From assembly GCF_010365285.1 (NCBI RefSeq), contig NZ_CP048286.1, positions 4,931,501-4,995,500 of the forward strand: a stretch of 64,000 nucleotides of DNA, in the 5' to 3' direction. The notes under the pieces were generated by a model that made no database searches, was not told the origin of the DNA, and saw nothing but the letters and a program-made list of their open reading frames with translations. Positions within the stretch are counted from its first letter, which is position 1; every line of letters begins with the position of its first letter. This document shows positions 34,026 to 42,742 of the stretch, one piece after another. This DNA comes from Paenibacillus rhizovicinus. Lineage in GTDB: Bacteria > Bacillota > Bacilli > Paenibacillales > Paenibacillaceae. A program made the position numbers and the translations under genes.

Positions 34026-34096
34026 TTTCAGACGCCATCAACATTCGAAATCCAGCCATACCATCGTCTTTGTAGAAGATACCTGCCATTAATCAT

Positions 34097-34166
34097 AGCC
34101 CCCTCCGGGACATGCAGACAGCCGAATGTATTCGCTGCGGGCATGCGCCCGGGAGGGGGCTGTTTT
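34097..34166 (+). terminator. Terminator after the aldo/keto reductase gene
   Basis: Outer arms AGCCCCCTCC/GGAGGGGGCT, inner arms with GGGACATGC/GGGCATGC-like pairing, then TTTT. Confidence 0.8.
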
Positions 34167-34195
34167 GCGGCTTGCGGCATGTGCGCCGGACGAAC

Positions 34196-34224
34196 TTGCG
34201 ACAGCTCTTCGAATGCGATAGAGT
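34196..34224 (+). promoter_or_regulatory. Candidate promoter of the S41 protease gene
   Basis: TTGCGA (34196-34201), 17-base spacer, TAGAGT (34219-34224), 35 bases before the ATG. Confidence 0.45.
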
Positions 34225-34258
34225 GAGGAAACAGGTTGATTGTGGAAGAGGTGTCGGA

Positions 34259-35692
34259 ATGAACAAGTTTGGCGAGAAAGCGATGAAACAGCGGAGGACG
34301 ACGGTCGTTGTCGTGATGCTCCTTCTTCTCGTGGGCGGTTTCGCGGGCGGCCGGCTCAGCATACTGCTCCAGTATCCCATCGTCAAGGATAAGGCATTCG
34401 GCAATTTATCCTACGCGTACAACGAAATCATGCATGATTACTTGAACGGCGCCCAGTCCAAAGCGCTGGTCGACGGCGCTGCCGAAGGCATGGTGGGTTC
34501 GCTGCAGGATCCTTACTCCGTGTATTTGTCGGAGGATAAGGGAGAAGCGTACGTGCAGTCTTACCAGGATCATTTCGTCGGGATCGGCGTGGAGATTCGG
34601 CAGCAGGACGGCGCGTTCATCATCGACAGCGTCATTAAAGGGGCGCCGGCCGAGAAAGCGAAGCTGTTGAAAGAAGACGAGATCGTCAGCATCGACGGCA
34701 AAAGCGTGCAAGGCTGGACCTTCGACGAGCTGAAAGAAAAGCTCCAGGGCAAGTCCGGTTCCACGGTGACGCTGCAGGTTAACCGGTCCGGGAAGACGAT
34801 GACGATGAAGGTCGTGCGCGGCGACGTGCCGGTGCTGACGGTATATTCCGAGATGAAGGCGGGCGGCATCGGCGAAATTACGATCAGCCGTTTCGCGGAG
34901 AAGACGGCGGACGAATTCGATGCGGCGATCAAGAGCCTGCAGAAGAAAGGCATGAAGTCGCTGCTGCTTGACTTGCGCGGCAATCCGGGCGGGCTGCTCA
35001 ACCCGACGATCGAAATCGCCAACCGGTTCGTGCCGAAAGACAAGACGATCGTTCAGGTCGTCTATAAGGGCGAGAAGCGGGTGCTGACGCACAAGTCCAC
35101 TCAGAAAGAGCCGTGGACGCTGCCGATCGCCATCCTTGTGGATGCGCACACGGCAAGCTCGGCCGAAGTGCTGACTGCGGCGCTCAAAGATACGGCCGGC
35201 GCGCAAGTTGTCGGCGAGAAGACGTTCGGTAAGGGGATCGTGCAGAACTTCAACCAGTTGAAGGACGGCTCCGTGCTGAAACTGACGGAAGCGCAGTGGC
35301 GGACGCCGGACGGCCAATGGATTCATAAGAAGGGCATCGATCCTAACGTTGTCGTCGCGGCGCCCGATTATGCCTTGCTGCCGAGACTGGACGCCGGTCT
35401 CAAGCTGACCGTCGGCGATTACGGCGATAAAGTCGTCACGGTGCAGAAGATGCTCCAAACGATCGGGTACGATACCGGCCAAGGGTCGGGAATTTACGAT
35501 GCTGCGACGTCCGAGGCGGTGCGATCCTTCCAACAGAAAGAATCGCTGCCTGTCACCGGCGATATGAACGATCTGACCGCATACCGCGTATTAACGAAAT
35601 TGATGGATAAATACAAGGTGGAGGATCCGCAGCGCAACAAGGCAATGGAGCTGCTGCAGGCAGCCGAATCCGGCGCTGCAGCTAACAAATAA
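34259..35692 (+). CDS. S41 family C-terminal processing protease (CtpA/CtpB-like)
   Basis: ATG 34259 behind GAAGAGGTGTCGGA; an open frame to the left crosses the terminator and is not used. 477 residues: an N-terminal membrane anchor (VVVVMLLLLVGGFAGG), a PDZ domain (GIGVEIRQQDGAFIIDSVIK ... DEIVSIDGKSV), the S41 protease with DLRGNPGGLL, the nucleophile Ser in HTASSAEVL and the Lys in EKTFGKGIVQ, and a C-terminal peptidoglycan-binding domain (VQKMLQTIGYDTGQGSG). Same layout as B. subtilis CtpA/CtpB, which act outside the membrane, for example in sporulation signalling. Confidence 0.95.
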   Translation: MNKFGEKAMKQRRTTVVVVMLLLLVGGFAGGRLSILLQYPIVKDKAFGNLSYAYNEIMHDYLNGAQSKALVDGAAEGMVGSLQDPYSVYLSEDKGEAYVQSYQDHFVGIGVEIRQQDGAFIIDSVIKGAPAEKAKLLKEDEIVSIDGKSVQGWTFDELKEKLQGKSGSTVTLQVNRSGKTMTMKVVRGDVPVLTVYSEMKAGGIGEITISRFAEKTADEFDAAIKSLQKKGMKSLLLDLRGNPGGLLNPTIEIANRFVPKDKTIVQVVYKGEKRVLTHKSTQKEPWTLPIAILVDAHTASSAEVLTAALKDTAGAQVVGEKTFGKGIVQNFNQLKDGSVLKLTEAQWRTPDGQWIHKKGIDPNVVVAAPDYALLPRLDAGLKLTVGDYGDKVVTVQKMLQTIGYDTGQGSGIYDAATSEAVRSFQQKESLPVTGDMNDLTAYRVLTKLMDKYKVEDPQRNKAMELLQAAESGAAANK

Positions 35693-35728
35693 GCAAGCGG
35701 GCAATCCCTAATTTTCGGCTTGTTTCCC

Positions 35729-35772
35729 AATGCGTTCGCTCTCCATCTCGGATGGAAGCGGACGCATTGCTA
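35729..35772. terminator. Hairpin between the protease and IMP dehydrogenase genes
   Basis: CAATGCGTTCGCT/AGCGGACGCATTG with an inner TCCATCTCGGATGGA hairpin; T tract is poor, so termination strength is uncertain. Confidence 0.5.
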
Positions 35773-35873
35773 TGCTTATATGTAAAAATAACTACTTCCA
35801 TTGCTTGTTTCAGGGCTCTGTGATATGCTTGTAAAAATTTATCCGGAATCCAATATGCAGGAGGCGACATTTT

Positions 35874-37376
35874 TTGGCACACTATTACATGGAACCGTCC
35901 CGCACCTTCAGTGAATTTCTGCTGGTGCCGAACCTGACGACCAAAGCTTGCAACCCGTCCAACGTTTCGCTCAAGACCCCGATCGTGAAGTTCAAGAAGG
36001 GCGAAACGCCGAAGTACTCGCTCAATATTCCGTTCTCTTCCGCCGTCATGCAGGCGGTATCCGACGACCGGATGGCTGTCGCGCTGGCACGCTGCGGCGG
36101 CATCTCCTTCATCTTCGGATCGCAGACGATCGAGGCTCAGGCGGAAATGGTTCGCAAAGCGAAGAGCTACAAGGCGGGCTTCGTTGTCAGCCGCTCCAAC
36201 CTGACGCCAAGCCATACGCTGAAAGACGTGCTTGAACTGAAGGAACGGACGGGACATTCCACCGTTGCCATCACGAGCGACGGTTCGCCGAAAGGCAAGC
36301 TGCTCGGCATCGTGACAGGACGCGATTACCGGATCAGCCGCGATGCGCAGTCCAAATCCGTCGGCGACTTCATGACGCCGTTCTCGAAGCTGATTTACGG
36401 CAAATCCGGCATTACGCTCTCGGAAGCGAACGATCTGATTTGGGATCACAAGCTGAACTGCCTTCCCGTCGTGAACGAAGAGGGCAATCTGGAATACCTG
36501 GTCTTCCGCAAAGACTATGACGAGCACAAAGAAAACCCGACCGAGCTGCTCGATGCGAACAAAAGCTACATCGTCGGGGCGGGCATCAATACGAAGGATT
36601 ATACGGAACGCGTTCCGGCGCTCGTCGAGGCCGGCGTAGACGTACTGGTCATCGACTCCTCGGACGGTTATTCCGAATGGCAGAAGGAAACCATCGAATT
36701 CGTCAAATCGAATTTCGATGACGTCAAAATCGGCGCAGGCAACGTGGTCGACCGCGAAGGCTTCCTATACCTCGTTGAAGCGGGTGCGGATTTCATCAAA
36801 ATCGGCATCGGCGGCGGTTCCATCTGCATTACGCGCGAACAGAAGGGCATTGGCCGCGGACAAGCCTCCTCTTTGATCGAAGTGGCGGCGGCGCGCGACG
36901 AGTACTACCAGCAAACCGGCATCTACGTGCCGATCTGCTCCGACGGCGGTATCGTGCACGACTACCATATTACGCTTGCGCTCGCGATGGGCGCGGATTT
37001 CGTCATGATGGGCCGTTACTTTGCCCGTTTCGACGAGAGCCCGACGCGCAAGCTGAAAGTCGGCAACAATTTCGTGAAAGAGTTCTGGGGCGAAGGCTCT
37101 AACCGTGCCCGCAACTGGGAACGGTACGACACGGGCGGCAAGGCGGGCCTTATGTTCGAAGAAGGCGTCGATTCCTACGTGCCGTACGCGGGCAGCCTGC
37201 AGGAGAACCTGGGCAAGACGATCCACAAGATCAAATCGACCATGTGCAACTGCGGTTCCATCTCGATTGCAGAGCTGCAGAGCAATGCTCGGATTACGCT
37301 CGTGTCCGCGACAAGTATTGTCGAAGGCGGCGCGCATGACGTGATTTTGAAGGAAAACAACATTACCGGCGAGTAA
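35874..37376 (+). CDS. guaB: IMP dehydrogenase, 500-residue form
   Basis: TTG 35874 is the start, with AGGAGG (35859-35864) nine bases upstream. 500 residues. The catalytic loop [18 protein letters not shown] carries the Cys that attacks [52 protein letters not shown] and the flap [20 protein letters not shown] follow. Two CBS domains ([12 protein letters not shown] and [19 protein letters not shown]) lie in the usual place. Makes XMP, the first step to GMP. The N-terminus ([19 protein letters not shown]) and CxCG tail (MCNCGSISI) differ from the common 485-residue GuaB of Bacilli, so this may be a second, divergent IMPDH. Terminator follows. Confidence 0.92.
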   Translation: MAHYYMEPSRTFSEFLLVPNLTTKACNPSNVSLKTPIVKFKKGETPKYSLNIPFSSAVMQAVSDDRMAVALARCGGISFIFGSQTIEAQAEMVRKAKSYKAGFVVSRSNLTPSHTLKDVLELKERTGHSTVAITSDGSPKGKLLGIVTGRDYRISRDAQSKSVGDFMTPFSKLIYGKSGITLSEANDLIWDHKLNCLPVVNEEGNLEYLVFRKDYDEHKENPTELLDANKSYIVGAGINTKDYTERVPALVEAGVDVLVIDSSDGYSEWQKETIEFVKSNFDDVKIGAGNVVDREGFLYLVEAGADFIKIGIGGGSICITREQKGIGRGQASSLIEVAAARDEYYQQTGIYVPICSDGGIVHDYHITLALAMGADFVMMGRYFARFDESPTRKLKVGNNFVKEFWGEGSNRARNWERYDTGGKAGLMFEEGVDSYVPYAGSLQENLGKTIHKIKSTMCNCGSISIAELQSNARITLVSATSIVEGGAHDVILKENNITGE

Positions 37377-37383
37377 AATGACG

Positions 37384-37422
37384 AAGGCTGCCTGATCCAT
37401 TGTGATCGGCAGCCTTTTATTG
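37384..37422 (+). terminator. Terminator after IMP dehydrogenase
   Basis: AAGGCTGCCTGATC/GATCGGCAGCCTT followed by TTATTG. Confidence 0.88.
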
Positions 37423-37527
37423 TTGGCGGCGATCATAACGTTTACTATAGCAGGAGTTAGCGGGAGAACCGAGAATAGTACGGTGTACCGCACGCGCGGG
37501 GTACCGACTACAAAGGGGGCAGCTGCG

Positions 37528-38064
37528 ATGGAGATAGAAATTAGAGCAATCCGTGCCGAAGATCATGCGGCGGCGCATGCGTTTCAATGCGATTATCTGG
37601 ACAGGGAGTCCTATGAAGAGTTTCTGCAACGCGCCACGGGCAATCCCGATTTATATCTGGCAGCGTTCGCGGGAGATGAGTTGGTCGGCATCGTCTACGG
37701 GCACCCGTCGCGAAGAGATGCATCCACTGCGGCACTGCAGGGAATCGCCGTCACGTTGGAGGAGACGAAGCAACTAGCAAGAACGGGGGTTGGTTCCCGG
37801 CTGAATGCAGCGTTTGAAGAGGCGGTCCGGCGAAGAGGCATGCGCAGAATCGATCTTGGCGCAGCCGACGATTTGAAGGTCGAGCGTTTTTATTTGAAAA
37901 ACGGTTACAATCCTTACGAATTGGTCGCCATGGATGCCAATTACGAGCAGGTGGAGCGGGCAGCCGTAGCGGACTATGCTTCCGGCAAGGAGCTGCAGGA
38001 GCAGCTGCGAACCAAGCATCAGGCGCAGCAAGTCATCTTTATTTTCGATAAAATCATTGGTTAA
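37528..38064 (+). CDS. GNAT family N-acetyltransferase
   Basis: ATG 37528 behind AAAGGGGGCAGCTGCG; longer frames run back into the terminator. 178 residues: EIRAIRAEDHAAAHAFQ at the start, AAFAGDELVGIVYGHPS strand pair, an acetyl-CoA loop in the ARTGVGSRLNAAFEEAV stretch, and FYLKNGYNPYELV at the end. Substrate unknown. Convergent with the ArsR-type gene. Confidence 0.85.
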   Translation: MEIEIRAIRAEDHAAAHAFQCDYLDRESYEEFLQRATGNPDLYLAAFAGDELVGIVYGHPSRRDASTAALQGIAVTLEETKQLARTGVGSRLNAAFEEAVRRRGMRRIDLGAADDLKVERFYLKNGYNPYELVAMDANYEQVERAAVADYASGKELQEQLRTKHQAQQVIFIFDKIIG

Positions 38065-38125
38065 ATAAATCAAGGGGCACTCCGGCTCGCATGCATCGCG
38101 CCTAGTGCCTCTTCTTTTCTTTTCT

Positions 38126-38737
38126 CTATGCCAGCGTCTCCCAGCGTTCCCACATTTCCTTCGGATTGCGCTCGTACACTTCCGTTTCCCGGTACAAATA
38201 AGCATGCATGATGAATTCCCGCCGAATGGTCGCAAAGTCGGGATGATACGCCTTGATGAAGGCATTCAGTTCTTTCTCCGTGTAGCTGCGGCCTTCCTCC
38301 AGTTTCTCCGCAAGCGACTCCAGCACGATGCGCTTCTTCTTCAGTTGTGCGGGGATGTGCTTCAGTTTGCCGTCCGAAGTGAAGAAATTGCGCAGCACGG
38401 ACTGCTTCAGCCGCTCGTTCTTCTCGTCCATCGGTTCTGCCTCCTTGATTTCGGCAGCCTCCGACTTCGTGAGAACGGCGCTCAACGAGCCTTCGTACTG
38501 TTTCAGAAAATAATGATCCAGCGAAAAAAAGATCGCATTCTTGTCGCGCCGTTCGTGAATGAGGCTGACCCCGCGAAGCTTGGCGGCATGATGAGTGATC
38601 GTGGCAGGAGAGAGGCATAGCTTCTCGGCCAGCGCTTGTCCGGTCATCTCGCCTTCGGCCAGCAGAACCAGCATCCGGATCCGCGTCGGATCGGCCAGCG
38701 CTTTATGGTAATTGACGATTTTGTCGAGCTGAATCAT
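38126..38737 (-). CDS. ArsR-type regulator with DUF2087 domain
   Basis: ATG at 38737. 203 residues: an N-terminal winged helix (YHKALADPTRIRMLVLLAEG, ALAEKLCLSPATITHHAAKL) and a C-terminal DUF2087 domain (RNFFTSDGKLKHIPAQLKKK ... IRREFIMHAYLYRE). No metal-binding Cys pair, so not a metal sensor of the classical ArsR kind. A perfect ATCTAATTAGAT palindrome lies 36 bases upstream, suggesting autoregulation. Confidence 0.88.
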   Translation of the reverse strand: MIQLDKIVNYHKALADPTRIRMLVLLAEGEMTGQALAEKLCLSPATITHHAAKLRGVSLIHERRDKNAIFFSLDHYFLKQYEGSLSAVLTKSEAAEIKEAEPMDEKNERLKQSVLRNFFTSDGKLKHIPAQLKKKRIVLESLAEKLEEGRSYTEKELNAFIKAYHPDFATIRREFIMHAYLYRETEVYERNPKEMWERWETLA

Positions 38738-38770
38738 CGCGGCACCGCCTGTCTTGAGTTTGTTTAACGG

Positions 38771-38797
38771 TTATCTAATTAGATATTAATCTAACCA
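38771..38797 (-). promoter_or_regulatory. Candidate operator of the ArsR-type regulator
   Basis: ATCTAATTAGAT (38773-38784) is a perfect 12-base palindrome, followed by a half copy TTAATCTAA. Winged-helix repressors bind such AT-rich dyads; position before the regulator start fits autocontrol. Confidence 0.5.
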
Positions 38798-39540
38798 AAT
38801 GGCCGCAGTCAAGCGGTATTCGCCCGAAGTCTGCGCATGCAGGATACAGAATGCAGAAGAATGCAGAAGGAGGGAGGCAGAAGGCAGATGTCGAGGAATG
38901 CGCGCATAACGCTAATAGGGATTCCGCTTGTCTGCTGACAACCGAAATCCCTATTTGTTCCATATCCATCTATTCAATTATTTACCGCTCTCCATTCAAA
39001 ATGCTCAAACACATTTTCAGATTTTCACTTCGTTAACGACTCTCCATTCGAGCCATTAAGTCGAATCCTTTACTTGAATCATTACTTGAAATCCTTCACT
39101 TAAATCCTTCACTCCAATCATCACCTGACACCTTGACGTGAATCCTTCATTCGTATATTTTCGTTGCGTCCCCGCATGTCCCTTCATATTAACCCGAGCT
39201 GCTCCTTTCACGAGTTAGATTGGAACACGCTTCGCTGACATTCTCCAATGGACTATCCCCTCTCCGTATGAAAGTGGACTGCCGATCAACCAGTGTCGAA
39301 TGCGTTTCCTTCACAATCTTCGGTGAGGAGCGGCGCTCGTCTTGTTTGATCTGACTTAAGTGTACAGGCATATTGATATTATGTAAATATTCAGAATATT
39401 ATAAATTATATCAAATTCGGCCGAATTTCCTGCCTATTCCGCGCTAAGCTCGTCCGTATTTACAATTCCTTCATTTGACGAATGCTGTCGCCGATCTGTC
39501 GATTTGCCGCAGGGCGATCCGTCCTGATTTTATCCATCCG
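38798..39540. other. Intergenic region without a convincing gene
   Basis: About 750 bases. It contains a short GCAGAAGG-rich stretch (38836-38890), a hairpin with 10-base perfect arms AATAGGGATT/AATCCCTATT around an inner TTGTC-TGCT-GACAA hairpin (38914-38955), a degenerate array of TTGAATCCTTCACT-like units (39063-39155), and several short frames with no family resemblance. Confidence 0.6.
39063..39155. repeat. Degenerate short tandem repeat
   Basis: Six or seven imperfect 13-16 base units around GAATCCTTCACTT (for example AATCCTTTACTTG, AAATCCTTCACTT, AAATCCTTCACTC, GTGAATCCTTCATTC). No coding sense. Confidence 0.55.
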
Positions 39541-39552
39541 CTCATAAAATCA

Positions 39553-39613
39553 TTGACAGTCGATGATCGTTGGCATATATTATAACCAACGGTTACTAAC
39601 CAGCGGTTATAAC
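39553..39613 (+). promoter_or_regulatory. Promoter with overlapping palindromic operator before the MBL-fold gene
   Basis: TTGACA (39553-39558), 17-base spacer, TATATT (39576-39581): a near-consensus sigma-A promoter. It runs into TAACCAACGGTTA and TAACCAGCGGTTA, two adjacent dyads that together make a larger palindrome (39580-39612). This is the form of a TetR-type operator at the transcription start, so the gene is probably repressed and induced by a ligand. Confidence 0.75.
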
Positions 39614-39631
39614 GAGAGGAGCGGGAAAATA

Positions 39632-40333
39632 ATGAAGGTAGAACAGATATCCGAGCATGTTTGGAGCTTGAGCACGTGGGTGATCATACCCATTCATGTC
39701 TGGGCGGTCGTGGAGGAAGACGGGATTACGCTTGTGGATGCGGGCATTTCCATGATGACGAAGGGAATAGCGGCCTTTGCCGAGAAGAAGCTGGGGCTTC
39801 CTATTCGCCGCATTGCGCTGACGCACGGTCATTCCGATCATACGGGAGCGATCCAGGGTCTGCGGGCTCGCTATCCCGATGCGGCCGTGCTTGCCCATGA
39901 GATTGAAATTCCCTACATGGAAGGACGAGTGAAGTATCCGCGCCGCAAGAAGGAGCAGCAGTCCGTGGAACGCGGGCTGGCGCAGCCTCTGGCCAAGAAG
40001 GAAGACGGAGCGCTTGAGATGGTTGGCGGACTTTCGGTGCATTTGACGCCAGGTCATTCGCCGGGGCATGTCGTATATTACCACGAGAAGGATGGCGTCT
40101 TGCTCGCAGGCGATTTGTTCACGTCGAAACGGGGGAAGCTGAAGAAACCGATGCCGATGTTCACGGGAGATATGGCGGAAGCGGTCAGAAGCAGTGAAAT
40201 CGTTCGGAAGCTTCGTCCGAAACGGCTTGAGGTCTGTCACGGCAACGCGGTCATGAATCCGGCGGATCAACTGGATGCGTACCAGCGCAGCCAACGTTCG
40301 GAATCGGGGAGCGGGATCACGATTGAACGATGA
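39632..40333 (+). CDS. Metallo-beta-lactamase fold hydrolase
   Basis: ATG 39632 behind GAGAGGAGCGG. 233 residues with the MBL metal motifs: ALTHGHSDHTGAI (HxHxDH), LTPGHSPGHVVYYH, LAGDLF and a final CHGNAV His. Glyoxalase II/lactonase-like family; substrate unknown. No regulator gene is adjacent, though the promoter carries a strong operator-like palindrome, so the repressor must be elsewhere. Confidence 0.9.
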   Translation: MKVEQISEHVWSLSTWVIIPIHVWAVVEEDGITLVDAGISMMTKGIAAFAEKKLGLPIRRIALTHGHSDHTGAIQGLRARYPDAAVLAHEIEIPYMEGRVKYPRRKKEQQSVERGLAQPLAKKEDGALEMVGGLSVHLTPGHSPGHVVYYHEKDGVLLAGDLFTSKRGKLKKPMPMFTGDMAEAVRSSEIVRKLRPKRLEVCHGNAVMNPADQLDAYQRSQRSESGSGITIER

Positions 40334-40350
40334 AGGGCATAGCGTGACAA

Positions 40351-40400
40351 AGCAAACAAGCGCATCGGCCAACGATTGGCCGTCATGCGCTTGTTTGCTT
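40351..40400. terminator. Bidirectional terminator
   Basis: AGCAAACAAGCGCAT(cg)GGCCAA/TTGGCC..ATGCGCTTGTTTGCT, a very long stem shared by the MBL gene and the convergent pseudouridine synthase gene. Confidence 0.9.
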
Positions 40401-40437
40401 GTCGAGCTGCGTAAGAATGGCGAGCCTGCCGTTCGCG

Positions 40438-41493
40438 CTATCTCGGGTTGAAGCCTTCTTTGAACGGATTCAGGAAGAGCTTTGGAATCTCGGTTTCGAA
40501 CCGGACGAGCGTGCCCGTCGACGGATGCTTGAACGCCAGTACCCGGGCATGCAAGCCGAGACGGCCGATGGCTCTTGAACGGGAGCCGTACTTCTTGTCC
40601 CCGACGATCGGATGGCCGATGTCTTCCATATGGACGCGGATTTGATTCTTGCGGCCGGTTTCCAGAGCAACCTCGAGCAAGGAGAAATTCGCGTTGCTTT
40701 GCAGCACCTTGTAATGCGTTACGGCATGCTGCGCGTCGGTCTGATTGGAGGTGGAGTACATTTTCAGCGTCTTGCTTTCTTTCAAGTACGAAGAAATCGT
40801 TCCTTCCGGCTTCTTCACTTTGCCCTCGACGAGCGCGATGTACGTACGTTCCTCCACGCTGTCCTGCCATGTCGTCTGGAGCTGCTGCTGCACCTGCTCG
40901 CTCTTCGCGAACATCATGACGCCGGACGTATCGCGGTCCAGCCGGTGCACGACGAAGATGCGGTTATAAGGATCGGTGGTACGAACATGCGCCGTCAACT
41001 GGCGGTAAGCGGTCAATTCGCTCTCTTGGTCGGAGGCGATGGACAGTAAGCCGGCTTCCTTCAAGACGACGATCACATCATCGTCTTCATGCAGGATGGT
41101 CAGTCCGATCAGCGGCGGTTTCTCGACGATGCGCTCTTTGGATACCGTAACGGTTTGACCGGGCTGCAGCGGATGGTTGAACAGCTTCGCGGGCTTTCCG
41201 CCGACGGCGATTTGCCCGCGGCTCAGCATCGATTTAATGGCGTTGCGGCCTTCGCCGGTAACATGCTGGAGCAGGAAGGCCAGCAGTTCCGCCGGCTCCT
41301 TCACCTCGAAGCTGCGAACGGCTTGCTTGGCGGACGCCTTGGGCGCGGCAGAGGCCTTGACCGGCGACGGTCGCCCGGCGGCGGCGGATTTGCCTTGGCC
41401 TTGCGGACGCGGACTGCCGGAAGGCGCGGATTTGCCGCGGGCTGCCGGTTTGCCGGACGCTGCGGCGGTTTTATATGGACGTTTCTTTTCCAT
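40438..41493 (-). CDS. RluA family pseudouridine synthase with basic N-terminal tail
   Basis: ATG at 41493. 351 residues. The first 60 are a Lys/Ala/Pro/Ser/Gly tail (KKRPYKTAAASGKPAARG...) of low complexity, then an S4-like RNA-binding domain (LLAFLLQHVTGEGRNAIKSM, SRGQIAVGGKPA) and the RluA catalytic domain with HRLDRDTSGVMMFAKS holding the catalytic Asp, and LETGRKNQIRVHM. Isomerises uridine to pseudouridine in rRNA or tRNA; target unknown. The tail probably gives non-specific RNA affinity. Confidence 0.92.
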   Translation of the reverse strand: MEKKRPYKTAAASGKPAARGKSAPSGSPRPQGQGKSAAAGRPSPVKASAAPKASAKQAVRSFEVKEPAELLAFLLQHVTGEGRNAIKSMLSRGQIAVGGKPAKLFNHPLQPGQTVTVSKERIVEKPPLIGLTILHEDDDVIVVLKEAGLLSIASDQESELTAYRQLTAHVRTTDPYNRIFVVHRLDRDTSGVMMFAKSEQVQQQLQTTWQDSVEERTYIALVEGKVKKPEGTISSYLKESKTLKMYSTSNQTDAQHAVTHYKVLQSNANFSLLEVALETGRKNQIRVHMEDIGHPIVGDKKYGSRSRAIGRLGLHARVLAFKHPSTGTLVRFETEIPKLFLNPFKEGFNPR

Positions 41494-41628
41494 GGTTCAT
41501 GTACGCTCCTAAACATTCATTCTATCTCTTACTATACCGAAAGAAGAGTTTCCTTACAAACTTAACCGGCGGAAACCCGCGTCCGTCGTGGGCGCGGATG
41601 GCGTGAGCGTGGGGGCGGCTGCCCTGCG

Positions 41629-41680
41629 GCGTGACCGCCGAGCCGCAAAGAAGGGCGTGACAGCCGAGGCGCAAAGAAGG
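41629..41680. repeat. Two tandem 26-bp copies
   Basis: GCGTGACCGCCGAGCCGCAA-AGAAGG (41629-41654) is followed directly by GCGTGACAGCCGAGGCGCAA-AGAAGG (41655-41680), with two differences. Non-coding, GC-rich. Confidence 0.7.
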
Positions 41681-41719
41681 GCTGCCGGCAGTCATGTCGC
41701 ATGACTGGCCGGCAGCCCC
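41680..41719. terminator. Hairpin downstream of the PhyH-type gene
   Basis: GGGCTGCCGGC-AGTCATG/CATGACT-GCCGGCAGCCC, a near-perfect 18-base stem right after the stop of the gene at 41736; T tract weak on the minus strand. Confidence 0.7.
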
Positions 41720-41735
41720 TTGTGGGAGTCCGCGG

Positions 41736-42569
41736 TTAAATTTTCACGCCTTGCTTGTTGAAGACTTCGGGGAAATGATCGCCGACCAGCAGCTCGCCCG
41801 GCTTCACGTTGACGTAGGAGAGCATGACGTGCTCGCCGATCGGCTCGTAGCGCGTATGGCCCGGCATATAGTGAACGGCGATGGCGCGGCGTTTCATCTC
41901 GGAACGGTTGTGCGGGCTGCCATGCCACGTCAGGCAGTGGTGGTAGCCGACTTGGCCTTTCTTGATTTCGAACGGCACCGCTTCGACGTTGGCGTTGTTC
42001 GGCAGCATTTCCGGCTGCTTATGGAACGGTTTGAAGTCTTTCGTGCTGGACAAGTAACGCTGGTGGTTGCCCCACTTATGGCTGCCGGGCACCATCCACA
42101 TGCAGCCGTTCTCGATGACGGCGTCGTCCAGCGCCACCCATGCGCTGACGAGATCGGCCGGCTGGATGATCGGCCAGAGCGGGTGATCCTGATGCCATGC
42201 CGTAGGTCCGCCCGTTACCGGCGGCTTGTATTGAACCTGGTCATGCCAGATCCGAAGCGAGTTCGTGTGGGACAGCTGCGCGACTTCCTCGCAAATTTGC
42301 GGATGGGCGGCGTGCTTCAGGAAGCGGTCGCTTGCCATCCAAATGTTGACGATCTGCACGACGCGGTCGCTCGCGATCATTTTCATGTTATCGTACGGGG
42401 AGTCGGAATTGAGCATGTCGTGGTTCAGTACCGGCTTCGTCACCGATTCGCCGTTCATGACTTTATCCAGCTCTTCGCGAAGCGATTCCACTTCCTCGTC
42501 GCTGAGCACGACGTCGCCTTTCAAAAAGCCATTCTTTTCAAATTCGTCCAACTGTGCTTGACTTAACAT
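41736..42569 (-). CDS. Phytanoyl-CoA dioxygenase (PhyH) family protein
   Basis: ATG at 42569 has GGGAGGAATAGGAAT upstream; a longer frame upstream is not coding-like. 277 residues of the Fe(II)/2-oxoglutarate-dependent PhyH fold: AWHQDHPLW holds the HxD pair, WHGSPHNRSEMKRRAIAVHY the distal His and the 2-oxoglutarate-binding Arg. Bacterial members hydroxylate amino acids, ectoine or natural products; substrate unknown. Divergent from an AraC regulator (173 bases between starts), so probably induced by it. Confidence 0.88.
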   Translation of the reverse strand: MLSQAQLDEFEKNGFLKGDVVLSDEEVESLREELDKVMNGESVTKPVLNHDMLNSDSPYDNMKMIASDRVVQIVNIWMASDRFLKHAAHPQICEEVAQLSHTNSLRIWHDQVQYKPPVTGGPTAWHQDHPLWPIIQPADLVSAWVALDDAVIENGCMWMVPGSHKWGNHQRYLSSTKDFKPFHKQPEMLPNNANVEAVPFEIKKGQVGYHHCLTWHGSPHNRSEMKRRAIAVHYMPGHTRYEPIGEHVMLSYVNVKPGELLVGDHFPEVFNKQGVKI

Positions 42570-42742
42570 ATTCCTATTCCTCCCTGAGCGGCTGTTATAA
42601 TGGCGCCGCTTTGCTATGAAGTAAGCATATCGCAAGATGTAAGCGGTGTATTTACATATATAAAACAGGGCTTTGCACTTTTCTAATATCATCCGCGGTG
42701 CACGAGAAACCGATAAATATTGTATGAAAGGAGGCATGCCGA

